From a virus, in IMG/VR virus record IMGVR_UViG_3300022072_000059, positions 1-35,000 of that record: a DNA stretch of 35,000 nt, one strand, 5' to 3'. A program made the position numbers and the translations under genes. Shown one piece after another: positions 17,301 to 26,481 of this stretch. The first letter of the stretch is position 1, and each line of letters opens with the position of its first letter. Under the pieces are notes generated by a model that worked only from the letters and a program-made list of their open reading frames with translations, was not told the origin of the DNA and searched no databases.

Positions 17301-19205
17301 TTATCCTGTGCTCTCAAGAGCTGCTGTAGTTATAGTGTTAGTCGCGCTAGCTGCTGAGCTAGCTAAGCCTGCCATAGCATTCGCTACGCCAACTGCTGTT
17401 GAGCCACCGGAAGCGATGCCTCGTTGCGCTATCTCTCTAATACCTATTTCTGATTGTAGTGTTGCGCTAAGACTTGCTTTAGCGGCATCTAGATCCAGAG
17501 CGCTATGTTTGTATTTAGCATTGAAGGTGTCTAACGTTATTGCTTGGTACGCTTTGTAGGCTTCTATCCGAGCGCGATAAGCTTCGCTATCAGCACCGAA
17601 TGTTGTTTTCGCAGCGTCTAGTTCTGCGCCGTAGGCGGATAGTTCAGCGCGATACTCATCTATGATGTTTTTGTTATGGTCAGAGATGGCTCGTGAATGT
17701 GCTATCTCTACGTCTGCTATAGACTTAGCAGCGTTTACTTCTTGAGCGTAAGCTTGGACTTGTGTTGAGTAGGCTCTGACTTTAGCTTCGTCCCCTCCGA
17801 TAGCGGCGGTATAGACGTCAAACTCGGCTTTCTTAGCTCCGACTTGGGCAACGTAGGCTCTGACTTGCTCTCCATAGATTTCAACCTTTAGTTTCTCTAA
17901 GTTAGCTGCTGTAGACACACCTTGTAACTCGGCTACGTAGTTATCTATCTTGGTAGATTCCGCTTTGATTAAAGCGCTGTAGACATCAACGTCGATCTTC
18001 TCAATGTTCTTACTAAGTTCTGCTGCACGTATTTCCGCCTCAAAGATAGTGATGTCAGCTAGTGCTGCTTTTAACTGCGACTCATAGATCTGTGTTTGGA
18101 TCCCCGCCAACTGCAACTCTGCTTTATAGCGTTCTAATCTAGCGTTGTACTCAGTGACTAGGGATTCAGCTAGCTGCTTACTGTATTGCAGGGATTGGCC
18201 ATTGATCTGAACTAACTGCTGTGCGTATTGCACAGCTGTACCAAGTAAACCCATATGTAATGTAGAGCTTAGGTTCATAATAAACTGTGCGTGCTCTTGC
18301 TCTAGCTTGGCTCTAGCGATAGCTGTTTCAGCAGCTGTACTCGCTAAGTTTTTAGCAGTAGCTTGTTGGATCTGATTAAGCCCAGCTGATATAGCGGATG
18401 GAGGAAGTTGGTATCCTCGCTTAGACATGCCTTCAAGGAGATCTTCACTAGCACGTTGTGCTTCTGCTTCTGTACGATCGCGGGCTCTGTCGTATATTTG
18501 TTGTTCTATAACGTCGGACATTGCTGTACCGCCGTTCATACCTGCGGCTATCTTAGCTTCAAGCTGTGACATCGCAGTTGAGTATTCAGGAGCGTATTTG
18601 CTCATCCACCCATTAACTACGTCGTCAAGAAATGCGCGCATTTGCGGAACTGCGTTGTCATATGTAGAGCGAGTTAGTGCTAGTACATCGCCTATTTCAC
18701 CAGGATCAGTAGCATCAGTATCAACAGGTACGAAGTCAGGGATAGTTATATCCGGAGCATTTGGGATATTAACTTCTGATATGACAGGTGTAGCCGGTAT
18801 GTTTAAGTCAGGAGCGGCAGGAATATCTAGCTCAGTATCTACCGTAGGCGCAGTTTCGCTAAAGGGCGATACATCAAAAACAGGGGTAGCTTGACTAAAT
18901 AAACTCGACGTGTCTAGTGTGGCTGGCGCACTAGAAAACGTAGGTATAGTGGGGATGTAGAGCGATTCTAGGTCAGTCAGCGACGCGTTATTAGTTGGCG
19001 CATTATAGACAGCCGAGAACACAGGTGGTGGCGCAACAGCCCCAGGTATTGGCGTACTATTTGTGAATGAAAGGTTCGCCTCGATAGCATAAGGTATATA
19101 ACCACCTTGTGCTCGACTTGCAGCACTAAGTGCTTGTGCTACCGCTGAGGCTGCATACGTCTGCTGGTTGGCTATTATGCTGTTGATCTGATCAGTAATC
19201 GCCAT
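17301..19205 (-). CDS. Long helical internal virion protein with proline-rich N-terminus
   Basis: A 634-residue protein. Residues about 50-175 are Pro/Thr/Val-rich and repetitive (IPAAPDLNIPATPVISEVNI), suggesting an extended arm. Residues about 180-590 are nearly all helix, rich in Ala, Glu, Lys and regularly spaced Tyr. Recurring units of the type KxxxYxAxxxA (for example VRAYVAQVGAKKAEFDVY and VRAYSTQVQAYAQEVNAA) repeat along the chain. The C-terminus is small-residue-rich (GLASSAASATNTITTAA). Such a protein could line the portal channel or be ejected with DNA. It begins with GGAG, six bases, ATG, within an AGGA hairpin. Assignment is by architecture and position. Confidence 0.65.
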   Translation of the reverse strand: MAITDQINSIIANQQTYAASAVAQALSAASRAQGGYIPYAIEANLSFTNSTPIPGAVAPPPVFSAVYNAPTNNASLTDLESLYIPTIPTFSSAPATLDTSSLFSQATPVFDVSPFSETAPTVDTELDIPAAPDLNIPATPVISEVNIPNAPDITIPDFVPVDTDATDPGEIGDVLALTRSTYDNAVPQMRAFLDDVVNGWMSKYAPEYSTAMSQLEAKIAAGMNGGTAMSDVIEQQIYDRARDRTEAEAQRASEDLLEGMSKRGYQLPPSAISAGLNQIQQATAKNLASTAAETAIARAKLEQEHAQFIMNLSSTLHMGLLGTAVQYAQQLVQINGQSLQYSKQLAESLVTEYNARLERYKAELQLAGIQTQIYESQLKAALADITIFEAEIRAAELSKNIEKIDVDVYSALIKAESTKIDNYVAELQGVSTAANLEKLKVEIYGEQVRAYVAQVGAKKAEFDVYTAAIGGDEAKVRAYSTQVQAYAQEVNAAKSIADVEIAHSRAISDHNKNIIDEYRAELSAYGAELDAAKTTFGADSEAYRARIEAYKAYQAITLDTFNAKYKHSALDLDAAKASLSATLQSEIGIREIAQRGIASGGSTAVGVANAMAGLASSAASATNTITTAALESTG

Positions 19206-19212
19206 CCTTGGC
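19201..19212 (-). promoter_or_regulatory. AGGA-loop hairpin at a start codon
   Basis: The minus strand reads GCCAAGGATGGC, identical to the element at 7420-7431. Four pairs (GCCA/TGGC) close the loop AGGA, and the start codon of the 634-residue protein lies across the loop-stem boundary. The AAGGAUG core resembles CsrA/RsmA targets; regulation is inferred. Confidence 0.5.
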
Positions 19213-19235
19213 TCCTAGTGTTTCATATTCTCTAA

Positions 19236-20918
19236 TTATAACACGTAGAGATCGTGGGTAATATAGCCATCGGCCTTACTGTATCCCGTTTCCATAGCAA
19301 TAGAGGGTGTAGGTGTTTGCACGATATTCGCATTACCGCCATTCTCCCTTCCGCCCCAAGTGCTAAGGTCCTCACTAGCGTCGGCCGTAAGGTTGTACAC
19401 ATCTTCGTGATTAGTTAGGGGAAGGGCCCCACCTACTACTACATCTAGCGCATACGTGGCATAATTATAAAACGGGTCAGCATAGTTAGTGTATTCCCCC
19501 GTGTTTAAATCAGGGTTAACACTTATAGCCGCCCCAGTATGATAAAACATCATCGTGTACCACTCGAACTGGTTATTATTCTCTGGTAGTAACGGGGATA
19601 GAATATTAGTAGGTGGCGTCGCGAATCCTGCAGCAGTCACCTCATAAGAGACGTGTACATTAGGGGACAAACTAAAGTTCCACATAAACGTACTAAGCGC
19701 ATTATCTCCTGAAGCCGCATCATAGTTCCTTGCAGCTAAGACCGCTAAGCCGAACCGGAGGTCTAAGCCTCGAACCATCGCTATATAATCCGCTAACCAA
19801 TAAGGTGTCGGAGACGCATAGTGTCCATTCCATATACCGCCATCGTGTCGAAGTAGGGTCTTTATGGCGTGGTCAGAACCGTCACGTCTTATAACTAGCT
19901 CAGAATATATATCAGCAACTGTTGGGGCTGGGTCGTCAGGATCATTACCTGTGTAGGTAGGAGAGTCGCCTTTAGTCGCAGGTCGGCCGTAGTTTCTAGT
20001 GCCAGCTACAACAATCTTGTCGAGCATCCCCTCGTTGTCATTCTCGGAACTATAAGAGAAATCCACACCTACTATTTTTACAGTGCTGTCCGTATATACT
20101 GTGTGCTGGGTAAAGTTAACTTTCTCTTCCTCAGCATCATAGTTAAACTTGATATAGCGATATTCATGAACGCCCTCTGAACCGATACCCGCGTCGGCCC
20201 TTCTAACAGAATCACGTATCTCGCCACCTACGATAGCATTACCCGCTAAGTTAAACCGCCACTCAAACTGAGCGCCAGAGGGCACATTAGGTATGGGGAA
20301 CGTAAGGTGTGTGTCAGCTCCTACATTCCATACGACTATATTAGAGTCTATTGTAGCTATAAATAACTTGCTTTGTGCAGGATGGGCCGACGTCGGTGAC
20401 ACACCGTCTGGGAAAGGAATAGCTGCTTTGCCGGACGGTACTACGAATGCTAAAGACCACGCTTCTTTAAGTCTATCTAGTCCACCGCCGAAAAAACGCG
20501 CTTGGTAACCTTTATAGCGGGTATTAGGGAGAGAGATGTAACCCTTAGCGTACGGGATCATCTGCCCTGATTCTTCCTCAGTTCTCGGATGGATCTTAGT
20601 TACTTTAGGCGCGTTTTGCACACCATCCTCATCCTCACCGTACTGCATTTTGTCAGGTCGTAACTTGACTGCATACTTATAGTACGAAGCCTCATCGTCA
20701 ATAGTTCCTACGAATATATACTCAGGCGGCGTTCCACCACTAAGCATTATGTAAGGTGTAGCTGCATTAACAGACGTAGCTGTGATACCCTGCGCTATTA
20801 AGGTCTTACGGGAATTGAGTATATTCCCATTACGTTTAAGCTGCTTGAGCTTGTTCTTAGCAAGCACACTAAAACGTAGTGCCCTAGCGCCACTACCGGT
20901 TTTTCTAATACCAGCCAT
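19236..20918 (-). CDS. Large tail-associated virion protein, unknown fold
   Basis: A 560-residue protein coupled to the upstream gene by TAATG. The N-terminus is basic and helical (GARALRFSVLAKNKLKQLKR), followed by a long beta-rich body with aromatic clusters (YKGYQARFFGGGLDRLKEAW, VVWNVGADTHLTFPIPN, GVHEYRYIKFNYDAEEEKVNF). The body has no signal peptide, membrane span or catalytic motif that I recognise. A propeller-like or beta-sandwich tail protein is possible from the spacing of strands. It sits between the 671-residue tail protein and the internal proteins, which suggests a tail-hub or fibre-anchoring role. Unknown function. Confidence 0.6.
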   Translation of the reverse strand: MAGIRKTGSGARALRFSVLAKNKLKQLKRNGNILNSRKTLIAQGITATSVNAATPYIMLSGGTPPEYIFVGTIDDEASYYKYAVKLRPDKMQYGEDEDGVQNAPKVTKIHPRTEEESGQMIPYAKGYISLPNTRYKGYQARFFGGGLDRLKEAWSLAFVVPSGKAAIPFPDGVSPTSAHPAQSKLFIATIDSNIVVWNVGADTHLTFPIPNVPSGAQFEWRFNLAGNAIVGGEIRDSVRRADAGIGSEGVHEYRYIKFNYDAEEEKVNFTQHTVYTDSTVKIVGVDFSYSSENDNEGMLDKIVVAGTRNYGRPATKGDSPTYTGNDPDDPAPTVADIYSELVIRRDGSDHAIKTLLRHDGGIWNGHYASPTPYWLADYIAMVRGLDLRFGLAVLAARNYDAASGDNALSTFMWNFSLSPNVHVSYEVTAAGFATPPTNILSPLLPENNNQFEWYTMMFYHTGAAISVNPDLNTGEYTNYADPFYNYATYALDVVVGGALPLTNHEDVYNLTADASEDLSTWGGRENGGNANIVQTPTPSIAMETGYSKADGYITHDLYVL

Positions 20919-22933
20919 TACACTTTCCTGCTAAGTGCTTCGACCTTATATTCTACCGCTTCTATATCAAGCGCATCACCTGCTGTATTCGAGATACTTA
21001 AACCCCAATACCGACCTCTAGCACCACGCGGTAAAACAACGCGACGCGTATGTGTACCTACTCTATCAATAGCGACAGCAATATGTGCCCCGCCACTCAC
21101 TTCGTCTGCTTTAGGTTCTACGCTTATAGTCTGATTAGCACGCCCTGCAACATAGGCGTAAGGCACTCTTTTCAGCTGCGAGGAATTAAAATCAGTTGGC
21201 GCGAGTTCGGCCTTGGCGTTGATCTCAATCCCGTTATCCGTTTCGCCCTCTAACGAGAACAGCGTGTTATTCAATACACCGTAATAAACCCCGTTGAAAC
21301 GGACAAGATGATCAAACTGGTAACTAACATACTTGGATATTGCCGAGTTAGCTATGTTCATAGCATAGGCTGTATACCCAGATGGAAGCTGGAATATTGA
21401 CGCTTTAATAGCTATAGCTGGAACACCGAGCTGTGCAATACCGAATAGTGATGTTACGGCAGGTACTGCGAGTATCGCTGAGCCGTATACGCCTGGTGTT
21501 ACTGTCGCTGTTAAACTAACAAGTGGTGCTGCAATAGTTGTCGTTGCTACCGCGCCGACGGTGGCTGAAGCTGTTATCGACGACTTCGGTAGTGCTAACC
21601 TAGCGTACCCACCTGAGTAGGAAACCAAAGATACGTTGAACGATATGCTTTGATCTACCTGTGCGACGCCGCCTACTAATCCTGATGCTGTGATTGAGCT
21701 AGCAGGGACAGACGCTTTGACGCGCGCTAGACTAGGTACTGTAGCAGACGCTGTTAATACGGTTGCTGGGGCTTTAAGCTTAGCACCATTTCCTGAGAAT
21801 GCCGCTAAGGTTACGAGCGGTATATCAGCGACTACACCTTGCAGATCAGCGGGGTAGGCTGCGGCAGACATTCTGAAATCTGCTACAGGAAGTGTATGCT
21901 GGAATACGCCGTCAACTGCTACATACTCCCCGCCACGTGACGTAAAGCCAAACAACGAGGTACTTGATTCGCCGTAATTATGATCTGCGGAAATAGTATC
22001 TAGGGCTAATAAATCGCTAGCGCCTGTACCGATTTCACCAGTAAGGACATGCCCTTTAGAAACCAGACCTACAAGAGACGCGGTAGATGATGAGATAACA
22101 GGCGCAACAAAGCCACCGTTAGACTCTGAGATTAACGTTTCAAACGTCGAGTGTGATACGGCGGCTGGATAGTTTGTAGCCCAGGTATCGAGTGGTTGTA
22201 GTGAGACAGTCGCGCCATCATTATGAAGTGGCGACATTGTGCCGGTCATACTAGTGGCTGTGCTAAACGCACCACTGAATGATCTGCGTTTATTTGCTGT
22301 ACCGGCTACTGATAGACTAGCTGGGAAGGCGCCACCTAAATGATGAACCCCGTCAACGGTTCCGTGGCTGGCCATTGTAAATGACATCGGAATAGCAGTG
22401 GCTAGTGTGTTGGTTACTGTCATCGGAGATACGACGACAGTAGGAGCCATTTTGAAAGTAGCTGCTAGCTTATACACATTATAGATAACTGCGTCAGCGA
22501 TGTTATCCCCGCCTGCATAGAGCGACGAGTCAATTAGTAAAAACGAGGTGTCAGAAGGCGGCGCTATTAAGCTTGTATAAACCAGCACTTCGTCAACGTA
22601 ATAGGTTATCTCAGAACCTATCCTAACTATTTTATATACTGTGGAGGTTGGAGCGGATATTACGGGTGCCGTTTTGTCGACCCCAGATTCCATAATCCGG
22701 TAACCACCATTGGAGATATAGAACCCCCACTGGATTTCTTGGTAGCTATACCCCGTATTAGCGGACGGGTCTGAAAGACCTGTTACTACCCCTACTGGCG
22801 TGCCGTCGACTTGGAACTTATATATAGCATCGCCGTCAAGCATGCCGATACTTATAGCACCTGCATTCCACCCAGCATTAGGATCGAGTATGTATGTATC
22901 CGGTAGCTGTACCGTCTCGTATACGTAAGCCAT
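20918..22933 (-). CDS. Large beta-rich tail protein with lectin-like N-terminus
   Basis: A 671-residue protein. Residues about 1-155 resemble a concanavalin/LamG-type jelly roll (YKIVRIGSEITYYVDEVLVYTS), a carbohydrate-binding fold. Residues about 155-510 are made of repeats rich in Ala, Val, Ser and Thr (LAVPAVTSLFGIAQLGVPA, LALPKSSITASATVGA), likely a stalk. The last 140 residues form a distinct domain containing RRVVLPRGARGRYWGLSISN and ending LDIEAVEYKVEALSRKV, a pattern I associate with C-termini of phage tail proteins. It is coupled by TAATG at both ends. Probably a tail component or fibre-attachment protein; carbohydrate binding is inferred. Confidence 0.62.
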   Translation of the reverse strand: MAYVYETVQLPDTYILDPNAGWNAGAISIGMLDGDAIYKFQVDGTPVGVVTGLSDPSANTGYSYQEIQWGFYISNGGYRIMESGVDKTAPVISAPTSTVYKIVRIGSEITYYVDEVLVYTSLIAPPSDTSFLLIDSSLYAGGDNIADAVIYNVYKLAATFKMAPTVVVSPMTVTNTLATAIPMSFTMASHGTVDGVHHLGGAFPASLSVAGTANKRRSFSGAFSTATSMTGTMSPLHNDGATVSLQPLDTWATNYPAAVSHSTFETLISESNGGFVAPVISSSTASLVGLVSKGHVLTGEIGTGASDLLALDTISADHNYGESSTSLFGFTSRGGEYVAVDGVFQHTLPVADFRMSAAAYPADLQGVVADIPLVTLAAFSGNGAKLKAPATVLTASATVPSLARVKASVPASSITASGLVGGVAQVDQSISFNVSLVSYSGGYARLALPKSSITASATVGAVATTTIAAPLVSLTATVTPGVYGSAILAVPAVTSLFGIAQLGVPAIAIKASIFQLPSGYTAYAMNIANSAISKYVSYQFDHLVRFNGVYYGVLNNTLFSLEGETDNGIEINAKAELAPTDFNSSQLKRVPYAYVAGRANQTISVEPKADEVSGGAHIAVAIDRVGTHTRRVVLPRGARGRYWGLSISNTAGDALDIEAVEYKVEALSRKV
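20921..20937 (-). promoter_or_regulatory. Hairpin presenting the ribosome binding site in its loop
   Basis: The minus strand reads CACTT-AGCAGGA-AAGTG, five perfect pairs closing a seven-base loop that contains AGGA. The ATG of the 560-residue gene follows three bases after the stem. It lies within the end of the upstream gene, so coding constraint also applies. Confidence 0.45.
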
Positions 22934-23250
22934 TAGCGGGTTGCCCCATCGGCAAAGGAATAATCAGATACCGGTAGTTTAGAGCTAGTTACTTGAGTAA
23001 AACTGCCGTTGCTTGTAGTGTTACTAAGTGAGCAGAAGCCAGCTACAGGTATGCCGCCGTATATTAGACACTCGTATACTGTAACAGACGCTTGTCCATC
23101 CCATGGCACTTGCCATTCATTTGCTGACGTAGAAGCAGCGTTCTGGCTATCCCCAACTATAGGATCAGGCACAAAGACGAGTACCTGCTCGGTTCCGCCA
23201 GGCACACGTTTTTGCACGAAGTCTTTAACTAATAGATTGATAGCAGCCAC
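22933..23250 (-). CDS. Small virion protein, unknown
   Basis: A 105-residue protein starting with GTG after AAGGAG at a six-base spacing; the start codon sits in the loop of a small hairpin AGCC-TGT-GGCT. The sequence is beta-rich (VQKRVPGGTEQVLVFVPDP, ASVTVYECLIYGGIPVAGF) and ends DYSFADGATR. Its stop overlaps the start of the 671-residue gene (TAATG), so translation is probably coupled. No motif identifies a function. It probably belongs to the same virion substructure as its neighbours. Confidence 0.6.
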   Translation of the reverse strand: MAAINLLVKDFVQKRVPGGTEQVLVFVPDPIVGDSQNAASTSANEWQVPWDGQASVTVYECLIYGGIPVAGFCSLSNTTSNGSFTQVTSSKLPVSDYSFADGATR

Positions 23251-23260
23251 AGGCTACTCC

Positions 23261-23713
23261 TTATAACGAAGGTAAGGTAACGCTATAGTAATCCACGTTC
23301 TGATCAGCACTGGCTGTCAGAGTAGTATTAGTAAAGTTCATCTCCGCATTAGCAGTAGCGATAGCGCCTTGCAATCTAGCCTCAGTTGTACTAAGTGTGC
23401 CTGTATCACCCACGGCTGTGTGGCGGTAGAAACTCGCTAGCCCTGAAGCTGCATTAGTGCCTTTCCAGCTTTCACCTGGCGCTTTAGCTAATACGCCTGA
23501 TGCCGCCGCAGTATCCATATTGATGCCTGTTCCTAGCCCGTCAATAGAGATGGTACATAGTAAGGTATTCGCACCCGCTGAACCGATAGCGTTATCCGCA
23601 TTGGTAGGAGCAGTTCCTGAGTATATCTTGATAAAGCCAGCCGCTAGTGTTGAAGCTAGCGAACCAGTAGCAAGTAACTTGTTACGCATCCCTGCGCTTA
23701 CTTTAAGAGCCAT
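23261..23713 (-). CDS. Small virion protein, paralogue of the 24125-24586 product
   Basis: A 150-residue protein. Shared features with the 153-residue protein two genes upstream: M-A-[LV]-x-[VF]-S-x-G-[LM]-R-[DN] at the start, then IKIYSGTAPTNADNA, a central AKAPGESWKG block, and a C-terminal beta strand ending DYYSVTLPSL. Such pairs are common in phage structural clusters. A likely role is a small decorating or tail-fibre-base protein. Its ribosome binding site AGGAG lies in the loop of a short inverted repeat. Function is not established. Confidence 0.65.
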   Translation of the reverse strand: MALKVSAGMRNKLLATGSLASTLAAGFIKIYSGTAPTNADNAIGSAGANTLLCTISIDGLGTGINMDTAAASGVLAKAPGESWKGTNAASGLASFYRHTAVGDTGTLSTTEARLQGAIATANAEMNFTNTTLTASADQNVDYYSVTLPSL

Positions 23714-23714
23714 C

Positions 23715-24125
23715 TTAGTCTCCTGTGACTGTTACTGCGCCAGTAGCGAATGAAGCTACTTCTGCGGTGTTCAATGTGACGGTTGGAATACTAACCAAGA
23801 ACAATAAGTTCCCAGCAGTAGCAGCATCGTAGATCCCTAGATACATGACGGCATAAGGAGCCGCGCCAGAGCCGTATACAACTGCTCCGTAAGTCTGGGC
23901 GTTAGTCGAAGTAGCTACGCCGCCTGAAGCTGCACCAAACGTAATTGACTGGCGGGCATAGGCTGTATCGTCGACTGTGGCACTGACTTCTGTTCCAGTA
24001 TCAGCATCCGTTGGATCTGCTTTATGTAGCGATAGATAAAGCGTGGCGTTAGGTGATGTGTACCCCGTCGCTGTGAGAACGTGGTTTAGCGCCGCATTCT
24101 CTAGGTAATCACTCATCCCAGCCAT
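23715..24125 (-). CDS. Small virion protein of the phage Gp80-like tail-fibre family
   Basis: A 136-residue protein with MSDYLENAALNHVL, YTSPNATLYLSLHKADPTD and TEVSATVDDTAYARQSITFG. I recognise this sequence layout from a widespread phage structural family often annotated as a tail-fibre or Gp80-like protein. It begins with an ATG overlapping the preceding stop (TAATG); a second ATG at codon 4 is possible. It lies between two paralogous proteins, and the three together probably form one virion layer or fibre base. The family recognition is from memory. Confidence 0.7.
   Translation of the reverse strand: MAGMSDYLENAALNHVLTATGYTSPNATLYLSLHKADPTDADTGTEVSATVDDTAYARQSITFGAASGGVATSTNAQTYGAVVYGSGAAPYAVMYLGIYDAATAGNLLFLVSIPTVTLNTAEVASFATGAVTVTGD
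23717..23730 (-). promoter_or_regulatory. Short inverted repeat with AGGA in the loop
   Basis: The minus strand reads AGTC-ACAGGA-GACT, four pairs around a loop that carries the AGGAG ribosome binding site of the 150-residue gene. The loop core ACAGGA agrees with the CsrA consensus core ARGGA. The stem is short, so chance is possible. Confidence 0.35.
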
Positions 24126-24586
24126 TAGTTAGCAGCCATTGTTAATTGGAATACATCAACTGTGCTTGGCGCGCCTCCGACAATAGCGGTATTGCTCAAT
24201 GTCATATCACCGCCCGTCTTCGCTACACTACCGTCAATACGTGACAAAGTTGTGCTAGAAGTACCGTCATCATTAGGGTTGCCTGCAAAACGGAACCAGC
24301 CGGCTGTGCCTGACGTTATCCCGTTAAACTTCCAGTTCTCTGATACTGCTTTGGCAATAGAACCTGCCGCTGCATTATCAAAGTTAATACCGTTAGTTGC
24401 TACGCCGTGTGTAAAGGCCAACGCGTCTACGGTAACCTGGCCAAGCAGAACGCCTGCCGCAGCAGAGTCAGCAGTAGCGGGTTGCGCGCCTGAGTAGATG
24501 TAGATCGTGCCGTTAGCTAAGGCGGCGTCTAAACCCGTGCTGCCTAACATAGCGTCCCGTAATCCTGTTGAAAATCGAACTGCCAT
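24125..24586 (-). CDS. Small virion protein, paralogue of the 23261-23713 product
   Basis: A 153-residue protein with MAVRFSTGLRDAMLGSTGLD, then IYIYSGAQPATADSAA, AKAVSENWKFNG and TAGWFRFAGNPNDDG, ending STVDVFQLTMAAN. These blocks line up in order with the 150-residue protein two genes downstream, so the two arose by duplication. It starts two bases after the stop of the nozzle-like gene, with AGGGA in a hairpin loop. A structural role in the tail or head vertex is likely from context. No enzymatic motif. Confidence 0.65.
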   Translation of the reverse strand: MAVRFSTGLRDAMLGSTGLDAALANGTIYIYSGAQPATADSAAAGVLLGQVTVDALAFTHGVATNGINFDNAAAGSIAKAVSENWKFNGITSGTAGWFRFAGNPNDDGTSSTTLSRIDGSVAKTGGDMTLSNTAIVGGAPSTVDVFQLTMAAN

Positions 24587-24588
24587 AA

Positions 24589-25788
24589 TTATATCCCTAT
24601 ATATTTATTATTTACTGTCCCACTATCCGTAGTGGAGACTAGAAACCTGTTATACCCGTCTTGCTCTATAAAAGCGGTGACACATCTGCCACCAGGTGCC
24701 ACGCTCGCACGCGTTTGCGTAAGATTTTCAAACTCAGGTACTCTGCATACCCCTCGATTTGTCCAGAAATAGAGCACGCCATTTGGATCTTGAGATGCTT
24801 GATTCCCTTCTGGTACGCCGTAATCCGCGAGTTTCACTAACCCGTTGCTCATGGAGTACGAGAGTATTGTCTTATCTGTGGCGATTAATACGCCGCCTGT
24901 ATACGCCTCTAGCATCCTGACCTGTCCAGACACTGCTTCGTATGATCCGAAGAGGTCAAACAACCCTAGCCAAAAAGGCTCAGAGTGGAAGATATAAGTG
25001 GCGTCTTGAGGCTGTGAATAATCTGCAACATACATCCGCCCGTCTTGGTAGGTGAGCTTAGTGGCTGACATCGGTACTGGGTAACGTTGGTGTTGCTCCT
25101 TAGCTAGCGGAACGATTAAGTTCTCTAATGCGCCATCAAGGAGAAACGATATATTGGTTGTAGTGACCGCTTTGTATAGCGTCTCACCATTAGTAGCCGA
25201 GATATAGATAACCGTCTCGTGGTCAGCTAGTTGGGGTACTTCGATCTGAAGTCCTGAGTTAGCTGATGTATTTACAACGACAGGTGTGGGCGCAGCGCCT
25301 TCTTCTCCGAAACTATTACGGTGTGTGCACGTGACTTGGTATTGACCTGGCGGTATTGAGCCTGCGGCTAACGTAATACTAGGTTGCATAGCGGTTGCTA
25401 CGCCCCACGGTTTAAATACGTCCGAGTCTATTACGCCTGTCTTAGGACCAAGGATGTAGATCTTATTTCCAACTTCTTCCCATTCATATACGCCTTCTGG
25501 AAAACCAGTAGCTAGAACCGTCGAGGTGAAGTCAGCTTCAATCGCGATAAGCGATCCGTCGTCGATGGCGTACATATGTTTCTGGTCGTCTGTCGAGAAC
25601 ATCCCGTAGACATCCGATAGCGATAAGCGGGAGGTATATCCGTCGCGCCTATGGATAGAATCCTCGTTGTCTATATTTATATTGTCGGCAACAAGTAGTG
25701 CCCCTTTCGGAGCTTGTAGCGGGTCGAGCGTGTTTACTAAACCCAGAAACGAGTTTACTTTGAGTGGGTCTTGTTTAGGTAGGGTCAT
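24589..25788 (-). CDS. Nozzle-like / tail hub protein (P22 gp10-like position)
   Basis: A 399-residue protein. The opening (KVNSFLGLVNTLDPLQAPKGALLVADNINIDNE, then RRDGYTSRLSL) is the pattern of phage tail-tube/nozzle proteins that cap the portal-adaptor complex. Later segments (YEWEEVGNKIYILGP, MYVADYSQPQDATYIFHSEP, GVLIATDKTILSY, VLYFWTNRGVCRVPE) repeat the blade-like strands of a beta propeller. It directly follows the adaptor gene with an ATGA overlap, matching the gp4-gp10 order of P22. Recognition is by pattern and gene order; the fold needs confirming. Confidence 0.68.
   Translation of the reverse strand: MTLPKQDPLKVNSFLGLVNTLDPLQAPKGALLVADNINIDNEDSIHRRDGYTSRLSLSDVYGMFSTDDQKHMYAIDDGSLIAIEADFTSTVLATGFPEGVYEWEEVGNKIYILGPKTGVIDSDVFKPWGVATAMQPSITLAAGSIPPGQYQVTCTHRNSFGEEGAAPTPVVVNTSANSGLQIEVPQLADHETVIYISATNGETLYKAVTTTNISFLLDGALENLIVPLAKEQHQRYPVPMSATKLTYQDGRMYVADYSQPQDATYIFHSEPFWLGLFDLFGSYEAVSGQVRMLEAYTGGVLIATDKTILSYSMSNGLVKLADYGVPEGNQASQDPNGVLYFWTNRGVCRVPEFENLTQTRASVAPGGRCVTAFIEQDGYNRFLVSTTDSGTVNNKYIGI
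24590..24603 (-). promoter_or_regulatory. Hairpin with AGGG loop at a gene start
   Basis: The minus strand reads TATAT-AGGG-ATATA, five perfect pairs with the Shine-Dalgarno AGGGA beginning in the loop. It overlaps the last codons of the nozzle-like gene and precedes the 153-residue gene start by four bases. An AT-only stem is weak. Confidence 0.4.
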
Positions 25789-26477
25789 AATCCACCATAC
25801 TTAACCGTACCAACACGGCGTTGCTTTCTAGTCTGGCGACCCTTCACGATCTTGCAGTATTGATAAAACTGCATTTTATATCGATCGGCTAACTGCATAT
25901 TACCGGAGTCAGAGTCTTGCTTCTCATAGGCCATGGCTTTACAGAACATCAACAAAGAGCGTTGGTGGGCTGACTCAGCTAGCTCTAGAACACTGCCGTC
26001 GTCAACAATATCGTTTACGGGTAACCGAATTACTGAGAACTGAATAGTGTCACTTGCACTAGGTATTGGAACGAGCCGTGCTTTGTTAGTCTGCTCATCA
26101 GTGACAAGAAGTCTGGGTGTACCTTTAGCCGTATCCCAGTTACCTGACAACTGCTCGCCGTATCCACCTGTGGTGTATTCTTTGTCAAGTTCATTGAAGT
26201 TAACAATCCTCAGTGGACGAGAGCGCGAGCCTAATCTAGCACGTCGGATCTCGATGATCCGTGGATCAATATCAATCCACGGGCTGTCGATCGTAATAGC
26301 AGGCTGAGTTACAGCCGGTGTAGAGGAATCTTTAAAGTAATCGGTAAGACGTGCAAATTCTTTCTGGGCTTCATCTAGATACCAGAAGAACTCCTGGTCA
26401 GACCAGAAATACTCTTGTACTGTATCTTCCACTTCTGTGCGGAATATACCAAGGAGATCCTCTACTAGATAAGCCAC
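25785..26477 (-). CDS. Head-tail adaptor protein (DUF6682-like)
   Basis: A 230-residue protein. It has an acidic N-terminal helical part (VEDLLGIFRTEVEDTVQEYFWSDQEFFWYLDEAQKEFARLTDYF), a beta section (WIDIDPRIIEIRRARLG, RLVPIPSASDTIQFSVIRLP) and a C-terminal helix with basic end (KGRQTRKQRRVGTVKYGGL). This helix-beta-helix layout and the position between capsid and nozzle genes match phage adaptor proteins that bind the portal ring and complete the head. It starts with GTG four bases after the upstream stop, with only a weak GAG site, so expression may rely on coupling. Stop overlaps the next start (ATGA). Confidence 0.75.
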   Translation of the reverse strand: MAYLVEDLLGIFRTEVEDTVQEYFWSDQEFFWYLDEAQKEFARLTDYFKDSSTPAVTQPAITIDSPWIDIDPRIIEIRRARLGSRSRPLRIVNFNELDKEYTTGGYGEQLSGNWDTAKGTPRLLVTDEQTNKARLVPIPSASDTIQFSVIRLPVNDIVDDGSVLELAESAHQRSLLMFCKAMAYEKQDSDSGNMQLADRYKMQFYQYCKIVKGRQTRKQRRVGTVKYGGL

Positions 26478-26481
26478 TATA

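Noticed and set aside
17056-17559. Plus-strand open frame of 167 residues
   Set aside because: It spans the junction of two minus-strand genes, antisense to both, and has no recognisable motif.
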